A stretch of 64,000 nt of DNA from Calothrix sp. FI2-JRJ7 (GTDB lineage Bacteria > Cyanobacteriota > Cyanobacteriia > Cyanobacteriales > Nostocaceae), in NCBI GenBank assembly GCA_019359675.1, contig JAHHGX010000016.1, forward strand, positions 1 to 64,000, given 5' to 3'. The notes under the pieces were generated by a model. It was not told the DNA's origin. It worked only from the letters and a program-made list of their open reading frames with translations, and ran no database searches. Positions 45,004 to 54,528 of the stretch are shown piece by piece (the stretch's first letter is position 1; every line of letters begins with the position of its first letter). Made by a program: the position numbers and the translations under genes.

Positions 45004-48000
45004 TTGGGTCTCGCGCGCGATTTAGCTTCTTTACATATACCTCAAGTCATTGTGATGCGCGAACCTGTACCTGACCGCGTAGCGCAAGAGTTTCTTAAAC
45101 ACTTTCTAGAAGCTTTCGCTAGTGGAACATCTTTATCACGCGCGGTACGTTCAGCACGAGAAAGACTTCAAGGTTTAGAAAAAGAGTTTCACTGTGCAAC
45201 TTGGCTACCAGTAATTTACCCAAATCCAGCAGTTGTACCACCCACTTGGCAAGATTTGGGACGTTGGCAAACTTCGCGGTGTCCCTATCGTGGGTTATTT
45301 GCCTTCCAAAAAGAGGATGCACCATTTTTCTTTGGACGAGAAGCTTTTACAAAACAATTAGTAGAAGTTGTCCAAAAAGAACCTTTGGTAACGGTGCTTG
45401 GTTCTTCTGGTAGTGGTAAATCTTCGGTTGTGTTTGCTGGTTTAGTTCCTGTACTAGAATCTCAAGGAAACTGGCGCCTAGCTGATTTTCGTCCCGGAGA
45501 GCGACCTTTCCATGCTTTGGCTGCGGCACTAATTCCCCATTTAGAACCGCAACTGCACTCAAGTATCGACCGACTACAGGCAACTAGAAAGCTCGCGTCG
45601 GACTTACGTAATGAAACCGATGCTTTGCGCGATGTTATTGAAGAGATTGCCAAGCAACATAATAATAGTCGCGTACTATTGGTAGCAGACCAGTTTGAGG
45701 AATTATATACTCTTTGTAAAGCCGAAGAACGCCAGTGTTTTTTGGAAAGACTGCTCTCTGTAGTGAGTACAGTTAATCACCATACCCCTAATTTTAGTCT
45801 TGTTCTGACTCTGCGTGCTGACTTTCTCGAATCTGCCCTGTCTGACCGTGCTTTCGCTGATGTCATGCGTTACGGTGACCAAATGCTTGGACCAATGAAC
45901 CGTCAAGAATTGGAACAAGCAATTGAGAAACCTGCTGCAATACTAGGAGTCACTATTGAGTCTGGGTTGACGAAACGTTTGTTAGATGATGTTGTTAACC
46001 AACCAGGTCAACTTCCTTTATTAGAGTTTGCCCTTACCCAACTATGGGATAGACAGAGCGGCGCCCAATTAACTAACGCTGCTTATGACGAAATTGGGTA
46101 TGTCAAAAATGGAAATCTGGAAATCCGGGGTGTTAAAGCAGCTTTGGCTAACTATGCCGAGGATGTATATAAAAAACTTAACGACGAGGAAAAAGAAAGG
46201 GCACGACGGATTTTTATTCAGCTAGTAAATCCGGGAGAAGGAACACCAGACACTCGACGCATAGCTACCCGTCAGGAAGTTGGAGAAGAAAACTGGGATT
46301 TGGTAGCACACCTGGCGAACAAACGCTTGGTAATAACTAATACTGGCTTTTTTATTAACAACAGTGGTCAACCAATCGAAGAGGAAACCGTCGAAATTGT
46401 CCATGAAGCAATGATTTCAGGATGGTTTCGCTTGCAAATGTGGCTGGATTTAAACAGAGATTTCCGTACTTGGCAAGAACGAATGCGTACCTCAATGCGT
46501 CTGTGGAAAGATGCAGGGCAGGATGAAGGGGCGTTGTTGCAAGGTGTGGTTTTGACGACTGCTGAAGCTTGGCTAAAGGAACGACCCCAAGAAATAAGCT
46601 CGGATGGACGTTATTTTATTAAGCGAAGCATTCAAGTACGCGACCGGAAAAGGCGCCGTACAATTTACGGGCTAACAGGTTTTTCAGTAATTGTTACAGG
46701 TCTTTTTGGAATCGCTGGGTTTGCAGCCATCGGTCAAGCGAATGAAAAAATTAATACCCAAACTGCATTATCGCAATCAAAATTTGCCTTGAATCAACGA
46801 CTTGATGCCTTGGCGCAAAGTATAAAAGCTGTCAAGGAAATGCAACAATTACAAAGATTTGGTGTTGCCAACAGTAACACTCAAATGCAAGTAGCAGGTG
46901 CATTACCAGAATTAGTATACGGAGTTAAAGAGCGGAATCGCTTTGACGGACATTCCAAAAAGGTTGAAGGTGTAAGTTTCAGCCCAGATGGTCAGTTGGT
47001 TGCTTCAGCAAGCGAAGACCAGACTGTAAATATTTGGAGTCGTGATGGTTCATTGCTGGAAACTCTATCAGGACATAAAAATTGGGTAAATAAAATTGCT
47101 TTTAGTCCAGACGGCAAATTTCTTGCCACAGCTAGTTCAGACAAAACAGTTAAACTTTGGGGTCTTGAGTGTGTTTCTAAAAAAGATAATAGTTGTTTAA
47201 AAGTAAATACAAAATTATTAAAAACTCTCGACAAAAAAAGTAATGGGCATAAAGAGTGGGTTACAGACGTTAGTTTTAGTCCGGATGGAAACACTTTCGT
47301 AACAGCCAGCCAAGATAGCACTCTCAAAATTTGGAGTCGAGATGGTGTTTTGCAAAAAACCATTCCCGCACAAACAAATAACTCAAATCAAAGTGACAAT
47401 GAAAATAGTGGATTTTGGGGTGTGACTTTTAGTCCTGATGGTACAGTTATTGCTGCCGCTCACGAAGACAGCACAGTCAAATTATTTAAAACAGATGGCA
47501 GCTTACTCTTAACTCTCAAGGGACATAAAAACCGTGTTAGAGACGTGAGTTTTAGTTCCGATGGGAAACTAATTGCTTCTGGTAGCGATGATAATACCGC
47601 TATTATTTGGCAGCGAGATGGTAAATTATTAAAAACTCTTGAAGGGCATAAAGGGCACGTTAATAGAGTAAATTTTAGCCCTGATAGCAAGTTAATAGCT
47701 ACCGTGAGTGATGGCGATAGCGAAAACGTTAAACTTTGGGCTATTGATGGAACTATACTCACAACTTTTAACGGACATCGGGACAGGGTTAAAGATGTGA
47801 GTTTTAGCCCAGATGGTAAGATAATTGCGACTGCAAGTTGGGACACCACTATCCGACTTTGGAATTTGGTGGGATTATTGCCCAAAACTCTAGAAGGGCA
47901 TAAAAACAGGGTTATGGATGTAGCTTGGGCGCCTGATGGTCAAATAGCTACTGCAAGTTGGGATAAAACCGCTTTATTTTGGAATCGTGATGGCACGCTC

Positions 48001-48837
48001 AAACATGACGACCAGGTGAATGGCGTAAGTTTTAGTCCTGATGGTCAGCTTGTTTCCACAGTTGGTTCTGGTAAGAATATTAGTCTTTGGCGCCGTGATG
48101 GTACTTTCTTAAAATCTTGGAAAGGACATAATGACTATATTAGAGCTTCGGCATGGGCGCCGGATAGTCAAATTCTAGTTACAGTAGGTGGAGAAAAAGA
48201 CCGCACTGCTAAACTTTGGAGTCGAGAAGGCCAGCTAATTAAAACCCTATCCGGACATCTTGATGGAGTTTATGGTGTTAGTTTTAGTCCAGATGGCAAA
48301 ACAATTGCCACTTCTAGCAAAGACAACACTGTTAAACTTTGGAGTCGAGAAGGTCAGCTACTTAAAACCCTTTCCGGACACACTGGTTGGATATGGAATG
48401 TAGCTTTTAGCCCTGATGGTCAATTTATTGCCTCAGCAAGTGAAGATAATACTGTGAAGCTGTGGCGCCGAGATGGTACTTTATATAAAACTTTAAAAGG
48501 TCATACAGCTAGAGTCTCTGATGTAACTTTTAGTCCTGATGGTAAGCTAATTGTTACAGGTAGCTCTGATGCAACTATTAAGTTCTGGAATCTCGATGGT
48601 TTATTACTCACCACTCTTGAAGAGCATAAAGACCGAGTAATGTCAGTCAGTTTTAGCCCAGATGGCAAAACCCTGGCCTCAACTAGTGTTGATGGAGCGG
48701 TAAAACTGTGGAACCTCAAAGACGTTAAATTAACTTCCAACCTCAATGATTTACTCACACAAAGTTGTGATTGGGTAAATGATTATCTTAGAACCAACCA
48801 AAAAGTAGAAAGGAGCGAGCGAAATCTTTGCTCTTGA
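45004..48837 (+). CDS. nSTAND-WD40 protein with remnant CHAT domain (5' truncated)
   Basis: 1277 residues from a TTG. Residues 1-80 are the C-terminal end of a CHAT peptidase domain. The same frame upstream (44911-45003) still reads ITQGLQLAIFNSCDS, including the catalytic-Cys region, before a stop, so the domain is broken rather than absent. Residues about 95-540 are an nSTAND NTPase: Walker A GSSGSGKSS near 133 and Walker B VLLVADQFEELY near 220. A transmembrane helix lies near 552-575. Fourteen WD repeats (about 645-1240) would make two seven-bladed propellers. The tail CDWVNDYLRTNQ is typical. Such proteins are signalling or death/defence receptors; without CHAT this one would lack its effector. 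Confidence 0.75.
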   Translation: MGLARDLASLHIPQVIVMREPVPDRVAQEFLKHFLEAFASGTSLSRAVRSARERLQGLEKEFHCATWLPVIYPNPAVVPPTWQDLGRWQTSRCPYRGLFAFQKEDAPFFFGREAFTKQLVEVVQKEPLVTVLGSSGSGKSSVVFAGLVPVLESQGNWRLADFRPGERPFHALAAALIPHLEPQLHSSIDRLQATRKLASDLRNETDALRDVIEEIAKQHNNSRVLLVADQFEELYTLCKAEERQCFLERLLSVVSTVNHHTPNFSLVLTLRADFLESALSDRAFADVMRYGDQMLGPMNRQELEQAIEKPAAILGVTIESGLTKRLLDDVVNQPGQLPLLEFALTQLWDRQSGAQLTNAAYDEIGYVKNGNLEIRGVKAALANYAEDVYKKLNDEEKERARRIFIQLVNPGEGTPDTRRIATRQEVGEENWDLVAHLANKRLVITNTGFFINNSGQPIEEETVEIVHEAMISGWFRLQMWLDLNRDFRTWQERMRTSMRLWKDAGQDEGALLQGVVLTTAEAWLKERPQEISSDGRYFIKRSIQVRDRKRRRTIYGLTGFSVIVTGLFGIAGFAAIGQANEKINTQTALSQSKFALNQRLDALAQSIKAVKEMQQLQRFGVANSNTQMQVAGALPELVYGVKERNRFDGHSKKVEGVSFSPDGQLVASASEDQTVNIWSRDGSLLETLSGHKNWVNKIAFSPDGKFLATASSDKTVKLWGLECVSKKDNSCLKVNTKLLKTLDKKSNGHKEWVTDVSFSPDGNTFVTASQDSTLKIWSRDGVLQKTIPAQTNNSNQSDNENSGFWGVTFSPDGTVIAAAHEDSTVKLFKTDGSLLLTLKGHKNRVRDVSFSSDGKLIASGSDDNTAIIWQRDGKLLKTLEGHKGHVNRVNFSPDSKLIATVSDGDSENVKLWAIDGTILTTFNGHRDRVKDVSFSPDGKIIATASWDTTIRLWNLVGLLPKTLEGHKNRVMDVAWAPDGQIATASWDKTALFWNRDGTLKHDDQVNGVSFSPDGQLVSTVGSGKNISLWRRDGTFLKSWKGHNDYIRASAWAPDSQILVTVGGEKDRTAKLWSREGQLIKTLSGHLDGVYGVSFSPDGKTIATSSKDNTVKLWSREGQLLKTLSGHTGWIWNVAFSPDGQFIASASEDNTVKLWRRDGTLYKTLKGHTARVSDVTFSPDGKLIVTGSSDATIKFWNLDGLLLTTLEEHKDRVMSVSFSPDGKTLASTSVDGAVKLWNLKDVKLTSNLNDLLTQSCDWVNDYLRTNQKVERSERNLCS

Positions 48838-48867
48838 TAATTCTTTGTAGCCGTTAAGGAGATTATC

Positions 48868-49581
48868 TTGATACAAAGAAAATTAGAAATACCTTCCGTC
48901 GGTACAGTAACCACTCAAGGAAATTTTACTAATAACCCTTTACTTATAGGATATATTCACGAATTTTTTGGCATAGTTCAACCCCCACAAGAGCTAGCGA
49001 AATTTGTAGATTTTTCGTTTTGTCTCCCTGGTTATGGGGACACAGCGCTTTTTAACGAAGTCCAAGGTCATGATTTGACTTGGGAGATGTATGGTAAGTA
49101 TGTTGCCGACACATTATCTGTGATTAATAAACCAATGACTCTTTTAGGTAATTCAAAGGGAGTTATGGTAGCAATTTACGCGACCATTAACATTCCTCAC
49201 TTAGTAAAGAAGCTGGTTTTTTATCGAGTTCCAACATTTGCCGAAGAACGTACTAACATAAAAAATAAATATGCAGACATTGCTGCCTCAATTCTCGGAG
49301 AGCAAGAATTTCATAAATTTCTTGACTCTATACAAGATAAAACCCATCCCGATGTCCTGCAAGTAATAAAAAGTTCAGGATGGGAAAAGGCAAAAAAACT
49401 TTATCAGGGTGCTTCTCTATCTGACTTAAACCCATTAATTTTAGAAAATATTAGACAGCCAGTAGATTTTCTTGAATACAAATTTGATAAGTTTCATCCC
49501 AAATCAGCGCGCAATGCACTTTTTTCGTTACTAATTAATTCCACTAATAAACGAATTATTCCCATTTATAAATTATTATAG
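48868..49581 (+). CDS. Alpha/beta hydrolase
   Basis: 237 residues. Alpha/beta-hydrolase fold with nucleophile elbow LLGNSKGVMVA (GxSxG, Ser near 93), an oxyanion-side CLPGYGDT, and a plausible C-terminal Asp/His region (FDKFHPKSARN). The start is a TTG at 48868: AAGGAG lies 7 nt before it and no nearer ATG fits. It follows the WD40 gene by 30 bp and precedes P450 copy 2 by 47 bp, so the three may be co-transcribed. The substrate is unknown. Confidence 0.72.
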   Translation: MIQRKLEIPSVGTVTTQGNFTNNPLLIGYIHEFFGIVQPPQELAKFVDFSFCLPGYGDTALFNEVQGHDLTWEMYGKYVADTLSVINKPMTLLGNSKGVMVAIYATINIPHLVKKLVFYRVPTFAEERTNIKNKYADIAASILGEQEFHKFLDSIQDKTHPDVLQVIKSSGWEKAKKLYQGASLSDLNPLILENIRQPVDFLEYKFDKFHPKSARNALFSLLINSTNKRIIPIYKLL

Positions 49582-49628
49582 ATAGAAAGCTATAAAATGT
49601 AGTTGTTAAACATAATTACTAAACGGTA

Positions 49629-51104
49629 ATGATTATAGCTACCAAGCCAAAATTAACAGTACCTGGCCCGCGGGTTGCTCCAGTGTTTGGACGCATTGCC
49701 CAAACTTTAAACTTTGTTAGTGACTCTGTTAGTGTATCGAGTCAATTATTTAAAGCTTACGGTTCAGTAGTTTCTTTAGCTCAGGGTGGGGGTACTAATA
49801 TTTACTCACCTCACGCGAATTGTCCTGGTACTGTGTTAGCTTATGGGCCAGATATTGTCCGTGAAGTTACGAGTCAGCATGATATTTATCATAAATGTCC
49901 TCTTATTGGTAGCTTTTACCGTAGGCGTAATGATTCTGAACGTACAACACCTTTCAGTCATTTCTTAGTTGGTTTATTTGGTATTAATAATGACTCACAT
50001 CGTCAACATCGGCAGCTTTTAATGCCCGCTTTTCACAAATCACGTATTGAATCTTACCGTAATGATATGGTAAAAATCGTCGAATCTTCGCTTTCACAGT
50101 TGAAAGTTGGCGAGGTAGTAAATATAGTTGAAGTGATGCGGCGCCTGACGATGAGTATTGCTACAAAAACGCTTTTTGGTAAAGATGTTAACGAAGATAG
50201 TAGCAACTTAATTAGACTATTACAACAATTTGGCGCACAACTAACAAACCCTGCATCTGTAGTATTACCAATAGATTTTCCTGGTTTACCTTACCATAAC
50301 TTGCTTGACGCATTGATTGCACTCGATGAGGAAATGCGTTCTATTATTCGTGCAAGATATGAAAGTAGTGTTGATGGTGGTGATATTATTTCAATGCTCG
50401 TTCAAGCTAAAGATGCAGATAGTGGTTTAACTTTAACCGAAGATGAGTTACTCGGACACGTAACGGCTATTTTTGCTGCTGGGCATGATAGCAGTACAAA
50501 TGTTATAGCTTGGATACTATTTCTACTTTCACAACATCCGGATATTACTGCTGACTTAGTTGATGAACTTGATAGTGTGTTACATGGTGAGGCGCCAACT
50601 GTTGAGCAGTTACAAAAGTTACCTTTATTAGACCGTGTTGTTAAAGAAGGTATGCGGGTACTTACAGCTATACCTTGGAACGGTCGTGTCACCTCACAAC
50701 CAACCACTTTGGGTGGTTATGAATTACCTGTAGGAACAGAGGTATTTGTGAGTATTTATCAGACACACCATATGCCAGAAATTTATCCTGAACCAGAACG
50801 GTTTGATCCTCAACGTTGGGAAACAATTCAACCAACAATGTATGAGTATAACCCTTTTAGTGCAGGGTCACGCATTTGTATAGGTGCCGGATTTGCGATA
50901 ATGGAAATCAAAATTGTTTTAGCAATGTTGTTGATGCGCTATCGCTTGCAATTAATTACAGAAAAACCAATAAACGGCAAAGGTTTAATTGTGATGGCGC
51001 CTGAAAATGGAATGTTTATGAAAGTTCATAAACAAGACCGTCAATTTCATCAAGGTGTAGGTGGTGTAAGCGGAAATGTGCGCGAAATGGTACATTTAAC
51101 ATAA
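49629..51104 (+). CDS. Cytochrome P450 (copy 2)
   Basis: 491 residues, same length and motif layout as copy 1: AAGHDSSTN in the I-helix (Ser in place of the usual Thr), EGMR for ExxR (starting Glu-Gly), and heme loop FSAGSRICIGAGFA. Long identical stretches (for example SQHDIYHKCPL, HRQHRQLLMPAFHKSRIE) show a fairly recent duplication. The acid-alcohol pair here is Asp-Ser rather than Asp-Thr, which may alter oxygen activation. It is likely transcribed with the hydrolase upstream. Confidence 0.88.
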   Translation: MIIATKPKLTVPGPRVAPVFGRIAQTLNFVSDSVSVSSQLFKAYGSVVSLAQGGGTNIYSPHANCPGTVLAYGPDIVREVTSQHDIYHKCPLIGSFYRRRNDSERTTPFSHFLVGLFGINNDSHRQHRQLLMPAFHKSRIESYRNDMVKIVESSLSQLKVGEVVNIVEVMRRLTMSIATKTLFGKDVNEDSSNLIRLLQQFGAQLTNPASVVLPIDFPGLPYHNLLDALIALDEEMRSIIRARYESSVDGGDIISMLVQAKDADSGLTLTEDELLGHVTAIFAAGHDSSTNVIAWILFLLSQHPDITADLVDELDSVLHGEAPTVEQLQKLPLLDRVVKEGMRVLTAIPWNGRVTSQPTTLGGYELPVGTEVFVSIYQTHHMPEIYPEPERFDPQRWETIQPTMYEYNPFSAGSRICIGAGFAIMEIKIVLAMLLMRYRLQLITEKPINGKGLIVMAPENGMFMKVHKQDRQFHQGVGGVSGNVREMVHLT

Positions 51105-51116
51105 AGCATCTTGTGG

Positions 51117-51138
51117 AATGGGCATCCCTGCCCGTTCT
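51117..51138. repeat. GAATGGGC-ATCCCT-GCCCGTTC palindrome (copy)
   Basis: 13 bp past P450 copy 2; one mismatch to the hairpin after copy 1. Confidence 0.75.
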
Positions 51139-51265
51139 TATAAATCTGTATAAGGAAAGCTTAAAAGTCGTTCTTGTACAAGTAATCGATGAAGCTTGTA
51201 GCGGAGGTTTGCAATGGATGAAAACGGATGCAACGGTTAGAATAATGTAATAAATATTACATTAG

Positions 51266-51568
51266 TTAATCATCCTCGTTATTAAAAATATTTTCAAAGT
51301 CTCGATATCTGCTTAATACCCTTTCAACTTGGATACCATTTTTATTCGGACGATAAAAAATAACTTGATTATCCACTGGCAAACTACGTAAGCTTGGCGC
51401 CAATTCCTCACGAGTGCGACCTAATTCAGGAAAGTCTGCTAGTAATTTACACTTTTCCTCAAAAGCATCAAGAAAACGGTTAGCTGCACCCTTACTAAAC
51501 TGCATCATATAGTTTTTTATATCTTTTAAATCTTGTTTTGCAGCACCACTTAAAATATATTTGCCCAT
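51266..51568 (-). CDS. RelE/ParE-family toxin
   Basis: 100 residues. ParE-type sequence: YILSGAAKQDLKDIKNYM, LADFPELGRTREELAPSLRS and VERVLSRYRDFENIF. Family members inhibit gyrase (ParE) or cleave mRNA on ribosomes (RelE); the LRSLPV and IFYRP segments favour ParE. It follows the ParD-like antitoxin gene by 8 bp. Confidence 0.87.
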   Translation of the reverse strand: MGKYILSGAAKQDLKDIKNYMMQFSKGAANRFLDAFEEKCKLLADFPELGRTREELAPSLRSLPVDNQVIFYRPNKNGIQVERVLSRYRDFENIFNNEDD

Positions 51569-51576
51569 TATTCACC

Positions 51577-51831
51577 CTAGGGAGCCTGCTGAATTTCTGA
51601 ACGTAGTTCCCTCAATACCTCTTCTCCATCAAATACGTCACCACGATCTGAGTGTTCAATTCCAATGGCAATTTCCTTGCGGAGTTCCTCTAATCGCTGC
51701 AAACGCTCGATTTCGCGTTCTTCTAAAAGCTTTAAAGCAGCACGAACTACATCAGAAGCAGAAGAGTACCTGCCTCTGTTGAGTGTTGATTGGACAAACT
51801 GCTCCTGTTCTGGTGTTAAAGATATATTCAT
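51577..51831 (-). CDS. ParD-family antitoxin
   Basis: 84 residues. N-terminal ribbon-helix-helix domain (MNISLTPEQEQFVQSTLNRG, RYSSASDVVRAALKLLEERE) followed by an acidic flexible tail that would bind the toxin. It is the first gene of the ParDE-type operon and likely autoregulates it. Confidence 0.88.
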   Translation of the reverse strand: MNISLTPEQEQFVQSTLNRGRYSSASDVVRAALKLLEEREIERLQRLEELRKEIAIGIEHSDRGDVFDGEEVLRELRSEIQQAP

Positions 51832-52024
51832 AGCATGTTATATATATGGAATACAGGCTGCCACCTATACAATAATAGCAAAAATAGTGGCGTTGCTAAA
51901 TCCAGGTATAAAAACCTTCTTAATCTTAAGCAAAAGTCTCAGTAGAAGGGCATTCACTGGGTAGTGACCAAATAAAAGGTTGGATTTAAGGCGAATTGAA
52001 TCAAGGTGTAGGTACAAGTAATCA

Positions 52025-53512
52025 ATGAATATTGTAGTGATAGGCGCCGGGTTTGGTGGAATAGCAACAGCGATACGTTTACAAGCGCATGGGCATCAAG
52101 TAACGTTGATTGATAAGCGCGATAAGTTAGGGGGACGTGCTTATGTATATGAGCTTGAAGGATTTAAATTTGATGCTGGCCCTACTATTATTACGGCGCC
52201 GTGGTTAATTGAGGAACTGTTTGACGTGTCGGGTAAACCGATGCAAAATTACGTCAAGCTTGTACAACTCAATCCTTTCTACAATATTCGCTTTGAAGAT
52301 GGTTCTGTTTTTCACTATAATAATGATTCTGATTATCTAATTGAACAAATTCGTGCGTTTAACCCTGTTGATGTTGCTGGTTACGAACGTTTTTACCAAG
52401 CTAGCCAAGCTGTTTTTAATAAGGGTTTGCCTTTAATGACTAAACCGTTCGGTAAAATTACTGATATGGTGAAGGTGGCGCCTGATATGGTGGAGTTACA
52501 GTCGTTTAAGTCGGTAGCTGGGTTTGTTAATCAATATATTCAAGATGAACGACTACGACAGGTGTTTAGCTTTCATCCGTTGTTAATTGGTGGCAACCCG
52601 TTTCAAAGTACTTCGATTTATGCGATGATTCATAAGCTTGAGCAAGCTTTTGGTATTTGGTTTGCTATGGGTGGTACGGGCGCTTTGGTTGAAGGTTTAG
52701 GACGGTTGTTTATAGATATAGGTGGTAAAGTTTTACTTAATACAGAAGTTACAGAAATAGTCATTGATGCTAAAACGAAGCGCGCGACTGGTGTAAATAC
52801 AAGTAATCATGGATATATCGGCGCCGAAGCTGTTGTTAGTAATGCTGATGTCGCATTTACATATTTAAATTTGATACCTGCGAAGTACCGTAGAAAATGG
52901 AGTGATAAGAGAATTAAAAGCCTGCGCTACTCAATGTCGTTGTTTGTGCTGTACTTTGGCACTAATCGCCAATATGAACATATGGCGCATCATGAAATTC
53001 TGATGGGTAAGCGTTATCGAGATTGGATTGAAGATATATTTACGCGCAAATACTTACCTGATGATTTTTCGCTATACTTGCATAGACCCACTGCTACTGA
53101 TACTTCCCTGGCGCCATCTGGTTGTGATTGTTTTTATGTGTTGGCGCCTGTACCTCATTTGGGTGCTGATGTAGATTGGAAGACAACGGCGAAACCTTTC
53201 CGCGATAGGATAGTTAAATATCTGGAAGAAAAGTATTTACCTGATTTGTCACAGCATATTGTTACAGAGCATTATATTGACCCTTTACATTTTCGTGATA
53301 GCCTGAATAGCTACTTGGGAAGTGCGTTTTCTATTGAACCTACTTTGTTTCAATCTGCTTACTTTCGTCCGCATAACCAAAGTGAGGATATATCTAATTT
53401 GTATTTTGTTGGCGCCGGTACTCATCCTGGTGCGGGGATACCTGGGGTGTTGAGTTCTAGTAAGATTGTGGCCCAGATGATCCCCCCAACCCCCCTTAAT
53501 AAGGGGGGCTAA
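52025..53512 (+). CDS. CrtI-type phytoene desaturase family oxidoreductase
   Basis: 495 residues. FAD-binding GAGFGGIATAIRLQAHGH at the N-terminus and the CrtI-family C-terminal motif FVGAGTHPGAGIPGVLSSSK. The sequence is closer to bacterial CrtI than to CrtP/CrtQ, from memory. Cyanobacteria normally desaturate phytoene with CrtP and CrtQ, so the role here (alternative desaturase or modified carotenoid) is open. No other carotenoid gene is adjacent. The last residues (PPTPLNKGG) and the stop are encoded by a C/G-run hairpin repeat, so the natural C-terminus has been altered. Confidence 0.82.
   Translation: MNIVVIGAGFGGIATAIRLQAHGHQVTLIDKRDKLGGRAYVYELEGFKFDAGPTIITAPWLIEELFDVSGKPMQNYVKLVQLNPFYNIRFEDGSVFHYNNDSDYLIEQIRAFNPVDVAGYERFYQASQAVFNKGLPLMTKPFGKITDMVKVAPDMVELQSFKSVAGFVNQYIQDERLRQVFSFHPLLIGGNPFQSTSIYAMIHKLEQAFGIWFAMGGTGALVEGLGRLFIDIGGKVLLNTEVTEIVIDAKTKRATGVNTSNHGYIGAEAVVSNADVAFTYLNLIPAKYRRKWSDKRIKSLRYSMSLFVLYFGTNRQYEHMAHHEILMGKRYRDWIEDIFTRKYLPDDFSLYLHRPTATDTSLAPSGCDCFYVLAPVPHLGADVDWKTTAKPFRDRIVKYLEEKYLPDLSQHIVTEHYIDPLHFRDSLNSYLGSAFSIEPTLFQSAYFRPHNQSEDISNLYFVGAGTHPGAGIPGVLSSSKIVAQMIPPTPLNKGG
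53490..53508. repeat. CCCCCC-TTAATAA-GGGGGG hairpin
   Basis: Six-bp C/G stem overlapping the last codons of the CrtI-type gene. It may act as its terminator, although no T-run follows. Confidence 0.6.
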
Positions 53513-53606
53513 GAATCTACTTATTTCCACCTTTTTTATGGTTTATTTCCCTCTTCACCCAAGCGTTACATCATTTCGTTTTCTCGGCAACTTAGTTATA
53601 ACGACG

Positions 53607-54185
53607 TTATCCCCAAATTTTTTGCAAATTAAGTGTAAATCCAGGTAAAATACTTTCTCCGGAAAGAGTTTGAGGTAATTTTAACACTTCCACATTTTGT
53701 CCTGGGCGATAAATTTCTACTTCTTGTTGTTTTCGGTTTATTAACCAACCTAAACGACACCCATTTTCCATATACTCTTGCATTTTGCCTTGAACTTTTT
53801 TCAGAGTATCGGATGGCGACATTATTTCAATGGCAAAATCAGGACAAAGAGGAATAAATTTTTCTCGTTGTTCTTTAGTCAATGCATCCCAACGAGATTT
53901 TTCCACCCAAGAAACATCTGGAGAACGGTCGGCGCCATTTGGTAATGTAAATCCTGTTGATGAATCAAAAACTTCACCTAATTGGTTTTGCTCGTTCCAT
54001 GATGCTAGTTGGAGAATTAAATTAACGTTACTTTTTCCTGTTTCCCCTCCTGTAGGTGGCATTATAATCAATTCTCCTTCGGCATTGCGTTCTAATTTTA
54101 AATCTGGATTTTCTTCACACACTTGATAAAACTGCTCTCTTGTTAGTTTAATTACAGAATTCAAGTTTAATGTCAGTGCTGTCAT
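53607..54185 (-). CDS. Uma2 family endonuclease-fold protein
   Basis: 192 residues, the standard Uma2 length. Motifs: LTREQFYQVCEENPDLKLER at the N-terminus, RSPDVSWV near 88-95 and FAIEIMSPSD near 117-126 (PD-(D/E)xK-like core), then GWLIN. It looks intact. Function in cells is not established. A gene fragment of another endonuclease-like family lies just upstream. Confidence 0.85.
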   Translation of the reverse strand: MTALTLNLNSVIKLTREQFYQVCEENPDLKLERNAEGELIIMPPTGGETGKSNVNLILQLASWNEQNQLGEVFDSSTGFTLPNGADRSPDVSWVEKSRWDALTKEQREKFIPLCPDFAIEIMSPSDTLKKVQGKMQEYMENGCRLGWLINRKQQEVEIYRPGQNVEVLKLPQTLSGESILPGFTLNLQKIWG

Positions 54186-54223
54186 AGGAGTATTTACCGT
54201 TTTTTATTAAATTTACATGGCAT

Positions 54224-54481
54224 TTAATTACTTAGTATCAATTCACTAAAACGTTTTAATACGCTTAAAATATGGACGGCTTCTTTTGACATTGGGCGCC
54301 GTTTCGTTAAATTTAAGTAGTTGCTTTTTACTTGTTCTAAAGATGTCTTTTCTTCATCAGTCAGCGATGGTAAGTTCTCTTGCCATTCTGTGAAAAAGCT
54401 AGTATCTGTAATTAATTCTAAGCAAAATTTTTCTTCTAATTCGTAAAGACTTATATCGCGCGCTTTGATTGTTTGTACCAT
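54224..54481 (-). pseudogene. N-terminal fragment of a restriction-endonuclease-like gene
   Basis: 85 residues. FFTEWQENLPSLTDEEKTSL is clearly related to FFPEWQENLPELTDIEKQTL in the broken gene at 39839-40500. After MSKEAV the sequence leaves the family and stops, so the rest of the gene is missing. It may still be translated as a short protein. Confidence 0.6.
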
Positions 54482-54528
54482 AATTACTGGAAAATAATAG
54501 ATACATTAGTATTATATGTGATCTGGTA

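Noticed and set aside
46992-48758. Long minus-strand frames opposite the WD40 region
   Set aside because: They mirror the WD40 repeats and are antisense shadows of periodic coding sequence.
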